From Antiaris toxicaria (Eukaryota > Streptophyta > Magnoliopsida > Rosales > Moraceae): a DNA stretch of 64,000 nucleotides. Every line of letters starts with the position of its first letter. Position 1 is the stretch's first letter. The translations under genes and the position numbers were made by a program. Of this stretch, positions 24,701 through 36,779 are shown piece after piece. The stretch lies in contig CP141157.1 of the NCBI GenBank assembly GCA_035233585.1, positions 51,488,001-51,552,000 on the forward strand, written 5' to 3'. The notes beneath the pieces are model-generated. The model was given only the letters and a program-made list of their open reading frames with translations. It was not told the origin of the DNA and did no database searches.

Positions 24701-27700
24701 GATGCTAACTATACATAGTAGTACAATGAAAGTCCATAGTGAGAACAATGGTCTGTTCTCCCTGCAAGGCTGTATGCCAATGAAAGTGATTTTGCATGAG
24801 CAACAAGGTTTTCTCTATGACATATTTTCTTTCCCCTCCATTTTAAGTGTTATGCTGACTGCTGAATTGCTATCCGTCAGAAGCTTCAGTGATAAATTGC
24901 CCTTTTTTTTTTCAATGAGACATTTTTTTTCACCACATAATATAAAAAAAGGTGAAAATTTGAAATGGAGTTTCGTGCTGAACTGGTTAACTCTTTGTTG
25001 TTTTTGTCTTTGTATGAATTGTTTGTGCTAAAGGGATGGTGCCCTTCTTTCCTTCTTTTTTTTTTTTTTCCAGTGCAATGAACCACGTTCCGAAGATGCT
25101 CCTCCTGCAGATATTTCTCACTCAAACCCAACAAGTTTGGGGAGAAAAGGATTAGAATCAGGTTGGTTTTTCTTCCTTATTTGGTTGGCTGCATTAAAAG
25201 GTAGATATACGTTATGAAATTTGTGAAGTTTATTTGTAGGTCCTACTCATGTATTGGTTGTCCGTGGGCTGGACGAAAATGCTGATGAGGAAATGCTTCG
25301 TTATGAATTTTCCAAGCATGCTCCAATTAAGGTGCAGAATTCTGAATTACTGATTGCATATATATACATATTGTGTGTGTGGGTGTGTATTTTCGTTTTC
25401 ATAGCAGGAGTTTCATTTTCTTATCAGAATATATTTTACATCTAAGAGACTTTCCATTGATTATTCTATTGCAGGACCTTCGTCTTGTTAGAGACAAATT
25501 TACTCATGTTTCAAGGGGGTTTGCTTTTGTTCATTTTCATTCGGTAAGCTTAAATTGGATGTATACAATTGTTTATACCATGCATGTTAGAAGAGATGAT
25601 GAAAATGCTACAAAGGATGAGTAAGGATATAGAAGTTAGGACTGAGGAGTGTAGATATCATGTATATGAAGTGTGGATAGATTTTTACATGTTTTACATC
25701 CTTTTTAAAATTAAATTGATGTGGTCAACTTGTCGGTTATGTTAGGATGTTTTGTGGCTGTGCTAATTTTTTTCAACAAGTTTTGCTAATAAAAGCTCGG
25801 TTTGCTCTAGTTTGTTTGTTGTTTTTGGATTTTTTTCTCTTATTTATTTATTATTATTATTATTTTTTAAGCTTGTTCTGTTGCTGTGCTAATTAATTCT
25901 TCCCCACAAAACCCCACCACAAACAATTCATGTTTGGTAACACTTGCAAGACTGAATAGAAAATATTTCTTGTTTTCCGGAATAATTGTAATCGAACCGT
26001 TTAAGACTTAATGCATAATATTTTTTTGCTTATGGTGTCTTGAAAGTAGAACAAAATACTTATGTTTTAGTTTTTCCTTTATCTGTATGTATAATTTCCT
26101 GCAGGTGGAAGATGCTACAAAAGCTTTAGAAGCGACAAATGGGACAACGCTTGAGAGGAATGGTCAGATTTTGAGAGTAGCATATGCAAAGAGCATTCTT
26201 GGTCCGGGATCAGGGACATCAGGGCATTCACAGTCAAGCAGCCTTGCCGCTGCAGCAATTGAGGCAGCAACATTTGCTCAGCAGGTTTGTCTCTCTTCCC
26301 GAAATAAACCATAAATGTATTTTACTTTGTCTGCTTTAGAAATCTGTACTCTGGATTAGCGATTCATTTGTTGTTATTTTTCATGAAAGATGGAATTATC
26401 TTGGATTAATTTTCTATAGTGGCTTCAAATCACAAGTCTATGAAGCTTCACACAGGGCGCGCCCCCCCCCCCCCCCCCCCCAAACCAAAAAAAAAAAAAA
26501 AAAAAAAAGGTCCGAAGCTTCATTCTTCTTAAGAGGAGTTTGAAGACGTACATTCTCCATATTTTCCTTTGAATTGAAAGGATGCTTATGTTAACTCCTT
26601 TTGTCTTCTCTTTCCTTTCCGTTTCAGATAACCAGTATCTTCTATTTGGCCCTTTTTCTTTTTGTCAAAGATTTGACTTGTCTACTTGCTGGATTTGCTC
26701 CTTTTTTTTTCTGTTAACTGACTTGCATTTCATGGAATTCTTATCCTGTTCTTCATTCTCCTTTGTTAATAGTATGATGCTGCTGGATGGGCACCAAAAG
26801 AATACAATCCAGATGAGAAACAATCTGTTGGAGGACAGGAGCAAGGTGGTGGGGAGATTGCGGCCCAGAAACAGGGTTTGGCTCCGCAGTCTGGTTTTGT
26901 CTGGGATGAAGCATCTGGTTATTATTATGATGCTGCTTCTGGGTTCTACTATGATGGAAATACAGGTTCTATTTCCTTCTTGTTTCATTATGTTTTGTGG
27001 AAAATCTTTATGATCAATCATATCACGCAATTTTTAGGGAAAAGATGGTTTGTGAGAAGGAATTAAATTATGGATAGAACTTAAACGGATTTAATTTTAA
27101 TGGGGTTGCTTGCTTTCTTGATAATTGCTATTTGATTTAATCAAAATACTTGACTCTCTTACGTGACCAAATATGCAGAGTTCGACTTTACATATTGAGC
27201 ATACTTACATGTTCAATTTTCTAATTCCACTGATTTAAGTGTTTTGCTTATATGAATCAGTTGATGATGATCTTTCAGTTCTATTTTTAATAGTAAAACA
27301 AGTAGAGTTGATATGTAACATCTTAATATGAACCCAGAAGACACACACACAAGTAGAAGAGAAATTCAAGATGAAAATTCTCTAGAAGCTTTACTGAAGA
27401 ATGAAACCCTATGTGACTGAATTACAATTCCTAGAGCAGCAGTGATTCGAGAAGCTGCTCACTCTCCTGTTTCTTGGTAATTTAAATACATATCCAACCA
27501 TGCGCTAATTCCCCCCTTTTTCTACTACTAATTGCCTTCTAACACGTTATTAACAATCATCTTTTGTGAGTTACAACAGTAACTAACAGTTACAACAACA
27601 ACTGCCCCTCACACATTCAAGCCAACTAACCAAAGCTAGCTAACCAACTAACGAGGCCCATCACATCCATGCAACTGATAAGCGAAATTGGATGCTGGGT

Positions 27701-30700
27701 TATCCATATTTATTCAAATTGTCCACAATGTGATCTTTTTGAACTTCTTCAGTGATTTATCAAAAAAAAAAAAAAAAAAAAAGGTGACTCGGGTTCCTCG
27801 TCTTTAAATGCAGTGAAAATGTTGAATTTTTGTTAACAAGTTATTTTTATTATGGTTTCTCCAGTATTCCTGTTGAGGTTGATCTTTAGAGTTGGATATC
27901 TGATGTGGATTTTCACTACTCTTTTGCATTATTAATGCCACTGGTGTGTATCTGCACCATTGTTTTTTCAATTATAAATGTTGGGGGCAGTGGGGTTTCA
28001 TTGTTTATGACATGATATGGAGATGTTGTCTCCAAAAGGTGTTCAAGTTTAGTAATTTAGAAGTTTGTGCATTTGTCTGTTTGCAAATACTGTTTTCTTT
28101 ATTTGGCGGGACGTAGCCACAAGTGTTGATGTGTGCTCTAACATGACCCTTTTTTTGTGGTTTTATTTTTTGGGCGGGGGGTGCTTGTTAATTTTCAAAT
28201 TAACCTATTCTTTTTATACTCTTCCACCACGTACAGGTCTTTATTATGATAGTAACAATGGAGTTTGGTACTCTTATGATAATCAAACGAAGCAGTACGT
28301 CCCTTGCACAGATCAGAATGACAATAGAACGTCTACTAGCCAATCTGAGCTTTCCAAGGCATCAGATGGTTCTAACGAAAGAAAAGTAGTGATTTCTGCA
28401 CCAGCAACGACCTCAACGTCATTTGAGAAGGGATCATCATTACCGGATGTTGTTCAGGCTGCAGCAACAGCAGCAATAGCAGCAGAGAAGAAAGAGAAAG
28501 AAAAGTCTAAAGAGATTAAGTTGGCCTCAAAGAGCAGTATTCTTGCTAATAAGAAGAAAATGAACAATGTATTGACGATGTGGAAACAGAGGAGTCATGA
28601 AGGGCAAGCAACCCGTGTGGCTTTGGATGAAAACCAGCTGACTGTATCCACTGATGATAGACCTCTATATGGTGGACAATCCACAAAGAGCAAGCTCAAG
28701 ACTGAATTGTTGAGTACAAAAGAGAACAATACATCAAGTTCAGGATTTCCTACTGCTGGTTCTGCTGCCCAGAATGTTGGTATGGAAAGTACGGTCAAGC
28801 CAAGGCCTGTAAGTAACAGTTTGGGTGGGAGTTTGATGGGGGTCATCAGGGGCTCTGGTAGAGGAGTCGTGAAATCAGATACATCATTTCCTGGTTCATC
28901 AACTGGAGTCTCTACTTCTCTAGTTTCTCCTCCAAGTATGGCTGCCTCAGCTCCGTCGACTAATGCAGAGATGCCTCATGTTGCCACGTCATTTAGAACA
29001 GATTCATCTGCACTGGGGTCTTACACGCCACCTATTTCTGCTGGGAGTGGCAAGAGGAGGTTCTCCGAATTGCCTCTTACCCCAGCTCCTGGTCACAAGG
29101 AACACTCTCAGAGTACCTATAGAGATCGTGCAGCTGAAAGGAGAAGCCTCTATGGGTCATCATCTTCTGCTGGAGATGATTTATCTGATGTTGGTCTTGG
29201 GGACTCAAGTAAGTTTTCCTGAAGCTTTATTTTTCTCGCTTTTGCCTTTGTATATTATTTTCTTCTTTCAAATGGCATGTCTGTTGATTTTAACGAAGGT
29301 TTGTTGAGTAGAGTTAGAAGCTCATCAAACAGGCAGGATGTTAATTAACTGACTAATAGGTGTTAACTCTGCATGGCCTTCATTGTTGCCCTTCAAATTG
29401 TTTATGCAGTTTCTGTCCATGCTGTGGATATTTCAGTCACTAATTTTCTGAATAGCTTAATGGTTGCCAACATAATGGTTCCAATTTCTATTGCTTGTTT
29501 CTTAATGTTGTCTTAATCTGTGAGAAATCCTGTGTTTACTATTCTTGAACATCCAAGATCGAGATTTTGCTTTAAGGAAGGGTTTGTTGGATTCAATGCC
29601 GTTTCCCCCGGGCGTTGGTGGAGGACGACCTGCTGCAGAGTCATCAGTCGACAGCTATGAGGTGATTACTACAGATAGAGCAATTGATGAGAGCAATGTG
29701 GGCAACCGTATGCTCCGCAGCATGGGATGGCATGAAGGCCTGGTAATGAGTTCCTTCTTTTACACTTGCAAAAGGAGTTTCATTTGTGGAGCTTGCTTTT
29801 ACAAATGACTGCATGCCTTTTTTTGGGTAAATTGTTATTGTTAATGGAACTTTGATGAGGCAATTAATAAATTTGTTCACTAACTCCCTGTCCTCCTCTG
29901 GCTTTCTTTTGTTGAAGTGTAACAGAACTACGACTCTAAGTTTGTTAACGGTCTTACATTTTCTTTTTTGAATAAAAAATGATGCACATTAAAAAAGAAA
30001 AAAAGAAAAACAGTTTTATGCTATACCACGAAGCCAAAACATATTTAGTCAGTGGTAAAAAGAGAAAGAAAAAAAGAAAAAAAAACTGAGGCAAAACAAT
30101 AATTTCATCTTATAGAACCTACAGAATTTTGATACATGATGTTTATGATTTAAGTAATGCTGGGGATACCAACTCTAATTTTAACTTTGAGTACCAACTC
30201 ACGTAGCGGTAAGTTGTCATCATTTTATTTATAGATTTAATTAATTGATGTGACATACTTTAAATACCTACGAGCAAGAGAATGAGATCATATGCCACAT
30301 AGGTGGATACTCAAAATTTGGGATTAGAATTGAGATCCCTAACATTTTTCTTATGATTGAAATTTTTAATGATATATATCGTCACTCCTTTTGAATAAAT
30401 AAGAGATGTTGCTTCCCCACCTCCTTCTCTTGGTGGGATTAATGACGTTCAAGTGATTTATGGTCTGCTGTACTGGAGCTAAATGGTTCAACGTTTCTAA
30501 TATTTTCATTCTTGTATTTCTACCTCTCGTATTGCTGTTGGATCTGTTGCACAGGGGTTAGGGAAAGACGGAAGTGGAATGATTGAGCCGGTGCAGGCAC
30601 GGCCCACAGATAGTAGAGCTGGACTTGGGAGTAGTAGGCAAAAGAAGTTGGATCCAAGCCTTGAGGTGCAGGCCGGGGACAGTTACAAGACTCTTATTCA

Positions 30701-30737
30701 CAAGAAGGCACTTGCTCGGTTCCGGGAGATGTCTTAG
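21773..30737 (+). CDS. SUA: RBM5/10-like splicing regulator, SUPPRESSOR OF ABI3-5 (SUA) type
   Basis: Nuclear protein that controls alternative splicing; Arabidopsis SUA represses splicing of a cryptic ABI3 intron during seed maturation. Exons: 21773-21820, 22059-22099, 22319-23090, 23178-23249, 23340-23432, 23514-23593, 24507-24660, 25074-25161, 25240-25331, 25475-25543, 26105-26284, 26773-26965, 28237-29208, 29558-29742, 30555-30737. All introns are GT-AG and join in frame to 1073 residues. Order: MDPGRYGLQPGWDNNS start; RD/RS/RE-rich region (to about 285) with twice-repeated QSPYRRH; RRM1 (about 290-368, RNP1 RGFAFIDF); RanBP2-type zinc finger DWMCTSCG...CFQCN (401-422); RRM2 (452-530, RGFAFVHF); OCRE domain of aromatic GYYYDAASGFYYD/GLYYDSNNGVWYSY repeats (603-660); low-complexity Ser/Thr region; G-patch GNRMLRSMGWHEGLGLGKDG (from about 999); C-terminal KKALARFREMS. 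Full domain set, no breaks. Confidence 0.96.
26462..26511 (+). repeat. Poly-C then poly-A tract in SUA intron 11
   Basis: Twenty C in a row (26462-26481) are followed by aaacc and about 23 A. The minus strand is therefore poly-G. Long C runs are rare in AT-rich plant introns, may form i-motif or G-quadruplex structures, and are prone to slippage, so the exact length may be a sequencing artefact. Confidence 0.8.
27314..27675 (-). mobile_element. Solo Copia-type LTR in SUA intron 12
   Basis: A 362-base block flanked by identical 5-base repeats TGATA (27309-27313 and 27676-27680). Read on the minus strand it looks like a Copia LTR: a TATA-like tatttaaatta, then agagtgagcagcttctcg, a ctgctctaggaattg segment, and the terminal gatgttaca. 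No internal retrotransposon sequence follows, so it is a solo LTR left by recombination. It is antisense to SUA and lies in the longest intron (1271 bases). Confidence 0.65.
30161..30341. mobile_element. MITE in SUA intron 14
   Basis: About 181 bases with terminal inverted repeats of roughly 45 bases: left tggggataccaactctaatt, and complement of the right end agggatctcaattctaatcc, continuing with tttgagta in both. Non-coding. No target duplication is convincing. Confidence 0.6.
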
Positions 30738-31010
30738 GCACACTATTTGTGGTGATTGTTTCCATGTGTTGATAAATCTGATGTTTATTCACTTTGGAGA
30801 CAAAACCAGCAACGCTTGACGTTTTGATGTAGAAAGGGTTCAATACCATACAGAAGTTCTAGGCCATGGGTCTATTTTAATTTATATATATATATTTTTT
30901 AACACGGGAACTTTTCTATAAACTCATGAAGGTCTAATTTTCAGTTCTTTGTTCGGTATCATGAACTGATGTACAACCTATTATGCAGCAATTGAGCGTG
31001 TTTTCTTGTT
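30738..31010 (+). promoter_or_regulatory. SUA 3' untranslated region (approximate)
   Basis: Sequence after the TAG stop is T-rich with taatttatatatatatattt near 30880, a possible near-upstream poly(A) element. No perfect AATAAA is seen close by, so the cleavage site is a guess. Beyond about 31010 composition reverts to intergenic. Confidence 0.3.
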
Positions 31011-31499
31011 GAGGAATACTTCCTGCATGCACAAGCGTTTGTGAGCGCGCAATCAGGGCCCTTGCTTTTCATGTGTCTGCATGAACAAATGGTCCAGATT
31101 GTGCACTCGCGACACTCCCGAGCACAAAACGCCTTTTCTCTTGACGCATTTTCACCGCTCAGCCATGGCTTAATACAGAATGCATATACTCCATTCCCAA
31201 TGAGTCTTTATTTATTTATTTTTAAAAGCTCCAATAAGTTTTTATCATGTTCGGTTGGAAATAGTACCCGTATCTGATAAATGTTATTGATTTATATGAT
31301 ATGTAACTTCCACAAAGGCAGACAAAAGAAAAAGTCTATTCCAGGCAGTAGTTGGAAAAATTTGAACTAAATGTTGAAATTGTTATAATTAGAGTCCATG
31401 TGAAATTGAAATTAGACAAAAAGATAATTTACTGGAAGTACCTTTTAAACATTTTTCTGCAATTCTATTAGACAAATTTGCCCTAATTGGATCACTCCC

Positions 31500-34429
31500 G
31501 CCAAACTAGTATGTAACCATGCTACCCAAAAAAGAACAAAAAAAAAAAATAATGATAAAAGAAGTTACATGCATGGCAGATGCACGCGTAGACTGCTCAA
31601 ATAAACACTCAATTAACACATTATTTAGGTTAAACACGACTTTTTTAAGTACTTTGTTTAATAAATATTTTATTTTGAGCGCATGATAAATGGAAGAAAG
31701 AAGTAGAGCCATGCACGTTTATTTGACGTGTAAGTTGGGAGACTTTCGTGCAACATTTTCCCTGATTCCATTGAAAATATGAACGATTTTTTTTTCTTTT
31801 TTTTCTAAATAAAGATCGTGGTCGATGGGTGATAAATATACGTAAAGTAAACAATCAAATAAAGGCACAAATGTTGATTATATTCATATAACAAGTTTGT
31901 AGTTTTTTTTTCCTATCATTTTGATGGGATTGTGGGATCCAAACTCGGACCTCGATAGATTGACATCATTATCGACCTAATTTTAAAGGGTACAAGTAGG
32001 TAATGCACATACGTAAATTTATGTATGTTTAACGTTAATTCGCTTTTTTTTTTTTTTTTAAGATTAAAATTGAATAGCACCTATGTATGTTTAACGTGTG
32101 TATTCGTTTTTTTTTTTTTTCTTACGATTAAAATTGAATAGCACGTCTTTTTTTTTTTTCTTTTTCCTGAAGAAAACGTCAATAAAAGAAGATTGATAAA
32201 ACTTTTGTTAGTAATTACTTTTTTGGTAAATGTGACTGATTTGATAATCTCTCTCTCTCTCTCTCTCTCTCAAACAAAATATAGCTCCATACGAGTAAAA
32301 ACAATTTCTGGTATCTAATTTTGTCTTGTAATTTTTTTTTTCTAATTGAGCATCAAATTAGATCAAAGTAGTTTTTATAAGAGGAAAGTTATGGCAACAA
32401 AGATTGAAATAATGGACTTCCATAGCTCAGTACATCGAATGTAGGATTTCAGTCTTTGTAAATGATTTTACAGCCTTTTGGATCTCCATGATATAGTGGT
32501 TTTCTAAAAGAACGTGTGTACACAATTTTATAATGATTTTGCAAGAGTCGATCAAATCATTATTCACGTGCATCATCTCTCTTTTTTTATTAGTGGAAAT
32601 ACTTGAATTGGAATATTATATCCATATTTAAAAAGGGGAAAAAAAAAAAAAGAATTGTATGTACAATAATGAACAATATTATTGAATAATTTATTTGCTT
32701 AAAAACAGTTCCTTTTGATGGGTATACTTAAAAAAACAATTATTATACCCATAAAGGTTTAACACTGGCAAGCAATACTTTTAGAATGGAGTTATGGTTG
32801 CATAATAGTATAAGGATAATATGTTGAGTTTGAATCATTTATTTTAAGTTCAAAATAAGGATTTAACATAAGAGGTGGAGTTTATTTACCATATGATGAT
32901 ATGATAATGTTGACTGTTGGTCATATTCATTAATTATGCATTTTTGTCCAATATCATGATAAATAATACAAATAGAATTTGTGTTTGGTTGTCAATGGCA
33001 AGGTAAAAATCATCTTCCACGTCAAATGATAATGAAATATTAGATTAAAAATAAAATAGAGAGTTTTGTAGTATCCTTTATATAGTTTTTAACTGGCATA
33101 TCATATCAAAATTATATCAATTTTAACAAAAGTATGACACTCTAATGAAACTAAATCTGACAGGTGCAAATTATATTATGCATTGCTAACAGTTTTTTTT
33201 TATATAAAAATCTTCTTAAAGAATTTTCAACCAAAAAAAAAAAAAGTAAAAAAGAAGAACTAGAGAGCAGTCTGAAATTAGTAAACGTGGTTGACTGGAT
33301 TGGCTGCTTAATTTCCCACTTCCACTAGTGGGATCTTCCAATACTTGAATGCTAAGAAAGCCATCGTCTTATTCTTCATCAAAAAAAAAAAGCCCCAAAA
33401 AAGAAGGAAAGAAATGTTTGAATTCAAAAGCATGGATGTTGACAGTCCAACTTCTTACACTATTCTTCGATCTGTTGGCGGCTTATAATTTTATTTCTTT
33501 TTAAGACAAATTCTCAAGAGGCCATCCAACTTGTACTTTTGCTTGAAAAATTTCTCATTCACATTTCCTATGAATTTGTGCAGGATTATGTGAAGGTAAG
33601 TTATAATTAGAAAATCTAAAATCAAACTTTATCATCAAGCTAATTGATATGAACATTTTTACTTGATTTTTCACAAAACAGCAATTACAAGAATAATCAA
33701 TCAACCACACAAAATCTCAATTTTTTTTTACTCAATTATATTATTTCACAGGGATTTTTTAAAAAATATTCTTTGGACTTTTTTTTTTTTTTTATAATAA
33801 ATTTGCTGATCAGCAGTCACTTTTTATGGGCATATCATTTTTTTTATAGTTGGTCATGCAGTAAAGTTATGGCTTAGTCTTCCTTTAATATTATAAAAAT
33901 AGAGGTTCCACCAAGCTAGATACAACTAATTAATAATTTTAATCCTGTTTATGAAGAAGAAAGTTAATTATTTTTTTAAGAAACTCAAGTCAACGGAGTT
34001 AATTAAAGTAAAATGGACAATGAATAGAAAATTAAAGACAGTTCATTGGAGAATGATCGGATGTAAGTAAAAGTTGCAACAATATACTGTTAGCTAAACT
34101 TATTCACCCAAAAAAAAAAAAAAAAAAACTGAACATGTATCGAGATTCAAGGTTTGATCCTTGTTAACTTCTAATGAATCTCTATAGGAGTAAGGGTGGC
34201 ACGACAACATACAATCTAGAATAAGAATAAAATAGTACACACACGCAGAGAATGCATTATATTACTTCAAAACTTGATGTCAGCGAATTTTTAAATTTAG
34301 AAAATCAATTTTTAAACGTCAAATCAAACTGATTTTCTTTTATAATATAATGTTATTTAATATCGATCAGCACGTTAAAATTATCCTAATGGGTTCATCC
34401 GCGTGAAAAAGTGTTGTGAGTGTTTATAT

Positions 34430-34461
<32 letters not shown>

Positions 34462-35320
34462 ATGTATACCGAACTTCATCTCGAACAATATTAACATTTT
34501 AATTCAATGTGAGAGTCCTTAGTCCACGAACAATTAAATACTTCAATATGCTACTTGTTGATTCTTAATGTAGATAAATTTTTGAAAGCAAGAAATTTTT
34601 TTGATAAAAATTAGTGGGAATCAAAGAAAATAGGAATAAAGTTGAAGAGAAAGAAAAATATAAAACATGAAAGCAAACTAGTGGAGGCGCAATCAAGAGA
34701 AAAGTATTTAAGAGGGGGACAAAATAAGATTTGAATGGGAGGTTAAAAAAGGTGAGTTGAAGCATGCACCCCAACCCACCATGTACATTTTTTGACTCCG
34801 GAATTTTTTTCTCTCCAAGTGCACGAACCGTATAGATTTTATTGAGTTTTTAGAGTTCAGGAACTTTTCATAACTTTGACAAGTGGATTAGTTGATGTTG
34901 GTTCGTTGGCGTTTTTAAATTTAAACCAAGTTGGGCACAATTAAAATTTTATTATAATATGAGGCACTTGTTTAAACAAACTTACAAGAAAATTAATTTA
35001 TCACAAAAGAAGTTACAAGCAGGTTGTGAACAAAAAAAAAAAAAAAAAGTTTTGAGTAGGGAAGAAGTACCATAAAAAATATATATACATACCCATTGTA
35101 AAATGGGGATTTTTTTTTTTTTGAATGCGTGCCCTATCCTTGATTTCATTTATTTTATTCCATATTTTAGCAATAGGTAATTAGTTTTGTGGTTATAAAC
35201 TTATAAATTAACAGTAATTTAGCACTTAATTTATAAAATATTACGATACAAAGTTCAAATCAAAATGATAGGAAAGGAACTACTAAATTAGTCTCATATA
35301 AACATTGATCTTGCACATTT
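31500..35320. other. Gene-poor AT-rich stretch, about 3.8 kb
   Basis: No gene recognised. A (TC)n tract lies at about 32249-32271 and a (TG)n(TA)n tract at about 34431-34459. Near 31925-31975 the minus strand reads aggtccgagtttggatccc, a B-box-like word that could be a worn SINE. A tandem repeat at 32021 is listed separately. Frequent A and T homopolymers but no long coding frame. Confidence 0.5.
32021..32144 (+). repeat. Two-copy tandem repeat, 62-base unit
   Basis: Units at 32021 and 32083 share atgtatgtttaacgt at the start, a T run of about 14-16 in the middle and gattaaaattgaatagcac at the end. Differences are few outside the T run, so the duplication is relatively young. Confidence 0.75.
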
Positions 35321-35321
35321 T

Positions 35322-35622
35322 GCTCCGTTTGTTTGGCATTTCCAAATTTGGAAAATGAAAAATTTTTCACTCTAAGAAAAATGAATTTTTCTAAATTTCT
35401 GTATCTGAACATCTAAAATTTTTAATTTTTGAAAAATGAAAAAAAAAACTTTCTAGAAAAAAAAAGTTTCCATTTATCCAAATAACTTTTCACTATTAAA
35501 AAAAATTTCAAAATATTTTTTTTTCATATCTAAAAATTTTTTATTTTTTAAAAATAACTTTTTTTTTCGTATCTAAAAATTTTTCAGTCTTTTAAAAACA
35601 AACCTCTCCTTCATACAAACAC
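35322..35622. mobile_element. Family C MITE, copy 2
   Basis: About 300 bases. Opens gctccgtttgtttggcattt; then gaaaaatgaaaaatttttc and ctaagaaaaatgaat, phrases also found at 16799. The right end (aacctctccttcatacaaac) is degraded but the order of words is the same. Non-coding. Confidence 0.6.
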
Positions 35623-36534
35623 TTATATTGGATTTTTGTCTGTGAGACTTGCTAACATCATTCTTGGTAACTCAGATGTGAATTAAAAAATAATAATTCA
35701 GAAACATTTTTCTGGTCCAAAGATATCGATGTTGTTGATCCCCACTATCCACCATCTTGTCCTTTTAAGCTGAGACATCAATGGCCAACAAAAAGCGTCA
35801 TCTATACATGTCAATTCAACTAAGACGAGAAAAAAATGACAAAAAAAAAAAAAGCTTTTGGATATTAGTGGTAATTTTCTATCCTCCAAAGAAAGGCCAT
35901 CGCAAACAAAATAAAAGTTTGAACAGCTTTTTAGTTGTTGAAAAAGGGTTGGATATCGTTTTCTTTTTACAAGAATAAAATCAATTGGAATTTGAACTGT
36001 TCATTTTGCTAAGATTGGACATGTTGATGGATTCAATTGGGACATATTTGTGTATCGGTTGTGATGATAAAGGTTGATAAAAAAGATCGTTTTCCACTAT
36101 GAGAAGATAGGAAAGATAGGTACTCAAGACCTTGATCAGCAGCAGCCACGGACCATGGACTAGTAGGGACAGCTTCCCACTTCCCATTTCCACAAAAAAA
36201 ATAAAAAAATAAATAAATAAATAAAATGGAAGAAGAAGAAGATAATAAAAGTAATAATTACAAAAATATCTTCAACAAAAATAATGTGGGAATTTCTACT
36301 GTAGAACTATTATTTTTCAAAAGTTTTAAATATTATTATTTAAGTTATTAGATCAAATTTTAATTATTTGATATATAATTGAAAGAAATTTTATATTACA
36401 TTTTTGTCTATATGTTAGAATTTTAAAATAACATATATTACCAGTTTCTCAAACCCTATATATATATATGTCCAATTTAAATTCTTCCCAACTTTTAAAA
36501 TGTCTTGGCACTTTCTATGAGATCTACATTATAG

Positions 36535-36775
36535 TCGGATTGATGAGCTCTTGAACATGATAAAAATTGGGATTTGAACTGAGAGAACCATGCTAAAAAT
36601 ACTAATAGTAAAAGAAACTGACTGGTGACTTAATTTGCACGAGGGCTGCATAACAGTTGAATTGGCGAGTTTTTTGACAGGAGAGTTGATAAAAATCGGG
36701 GTTTGAACCAAGAGAGCTATGCTAAAAATAATTATAGTAAAGGAAACTGACTGGTGACTTGATTTGCACATTTAT
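36535..36775 (-). repeat. Two-copy tandem repeat, 129-base unit, SINE-like
   Basis: Cores at 36558-36640 and 36687-36769 share gataaaaat, ttgaac, gctaaaaat, gaaactgactggtgact and atttgcac. On the minus strand each unit holds a B-box-like word (ggttctctcagttcaaatcc; gctctcttggttcaaaccc), suggesting a dimer of a tRNA-derived SINE. An open frame of 80 codons across it on the minus strand is itself a repeat product, not a convincing gene. Confidence 0.55.
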
Positions 36776-36779
36776 GAGA

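Noticed and set aside
24123..25031. Open frames within SUA introns 6 and 7
   Set aside because: They overlap exon 7 out of frame or lie in T-rich introns; the spliced SUA frame explains the conserved part.
27440..27475. Word resembling a miR156-like sequence (gagagtgagcagc)
   Set aside because: It mismatches the miRNA at important positions, no hairpin partner is near, and it belongs to the solo LTR.
36529..36771. 80-codon minus-strand frame with an internally repeated peptide
   Set aside because: The repetition comes from a tandem DNA repeat with B-box-like words; hydrophobic composition follows from T-rich DNA.
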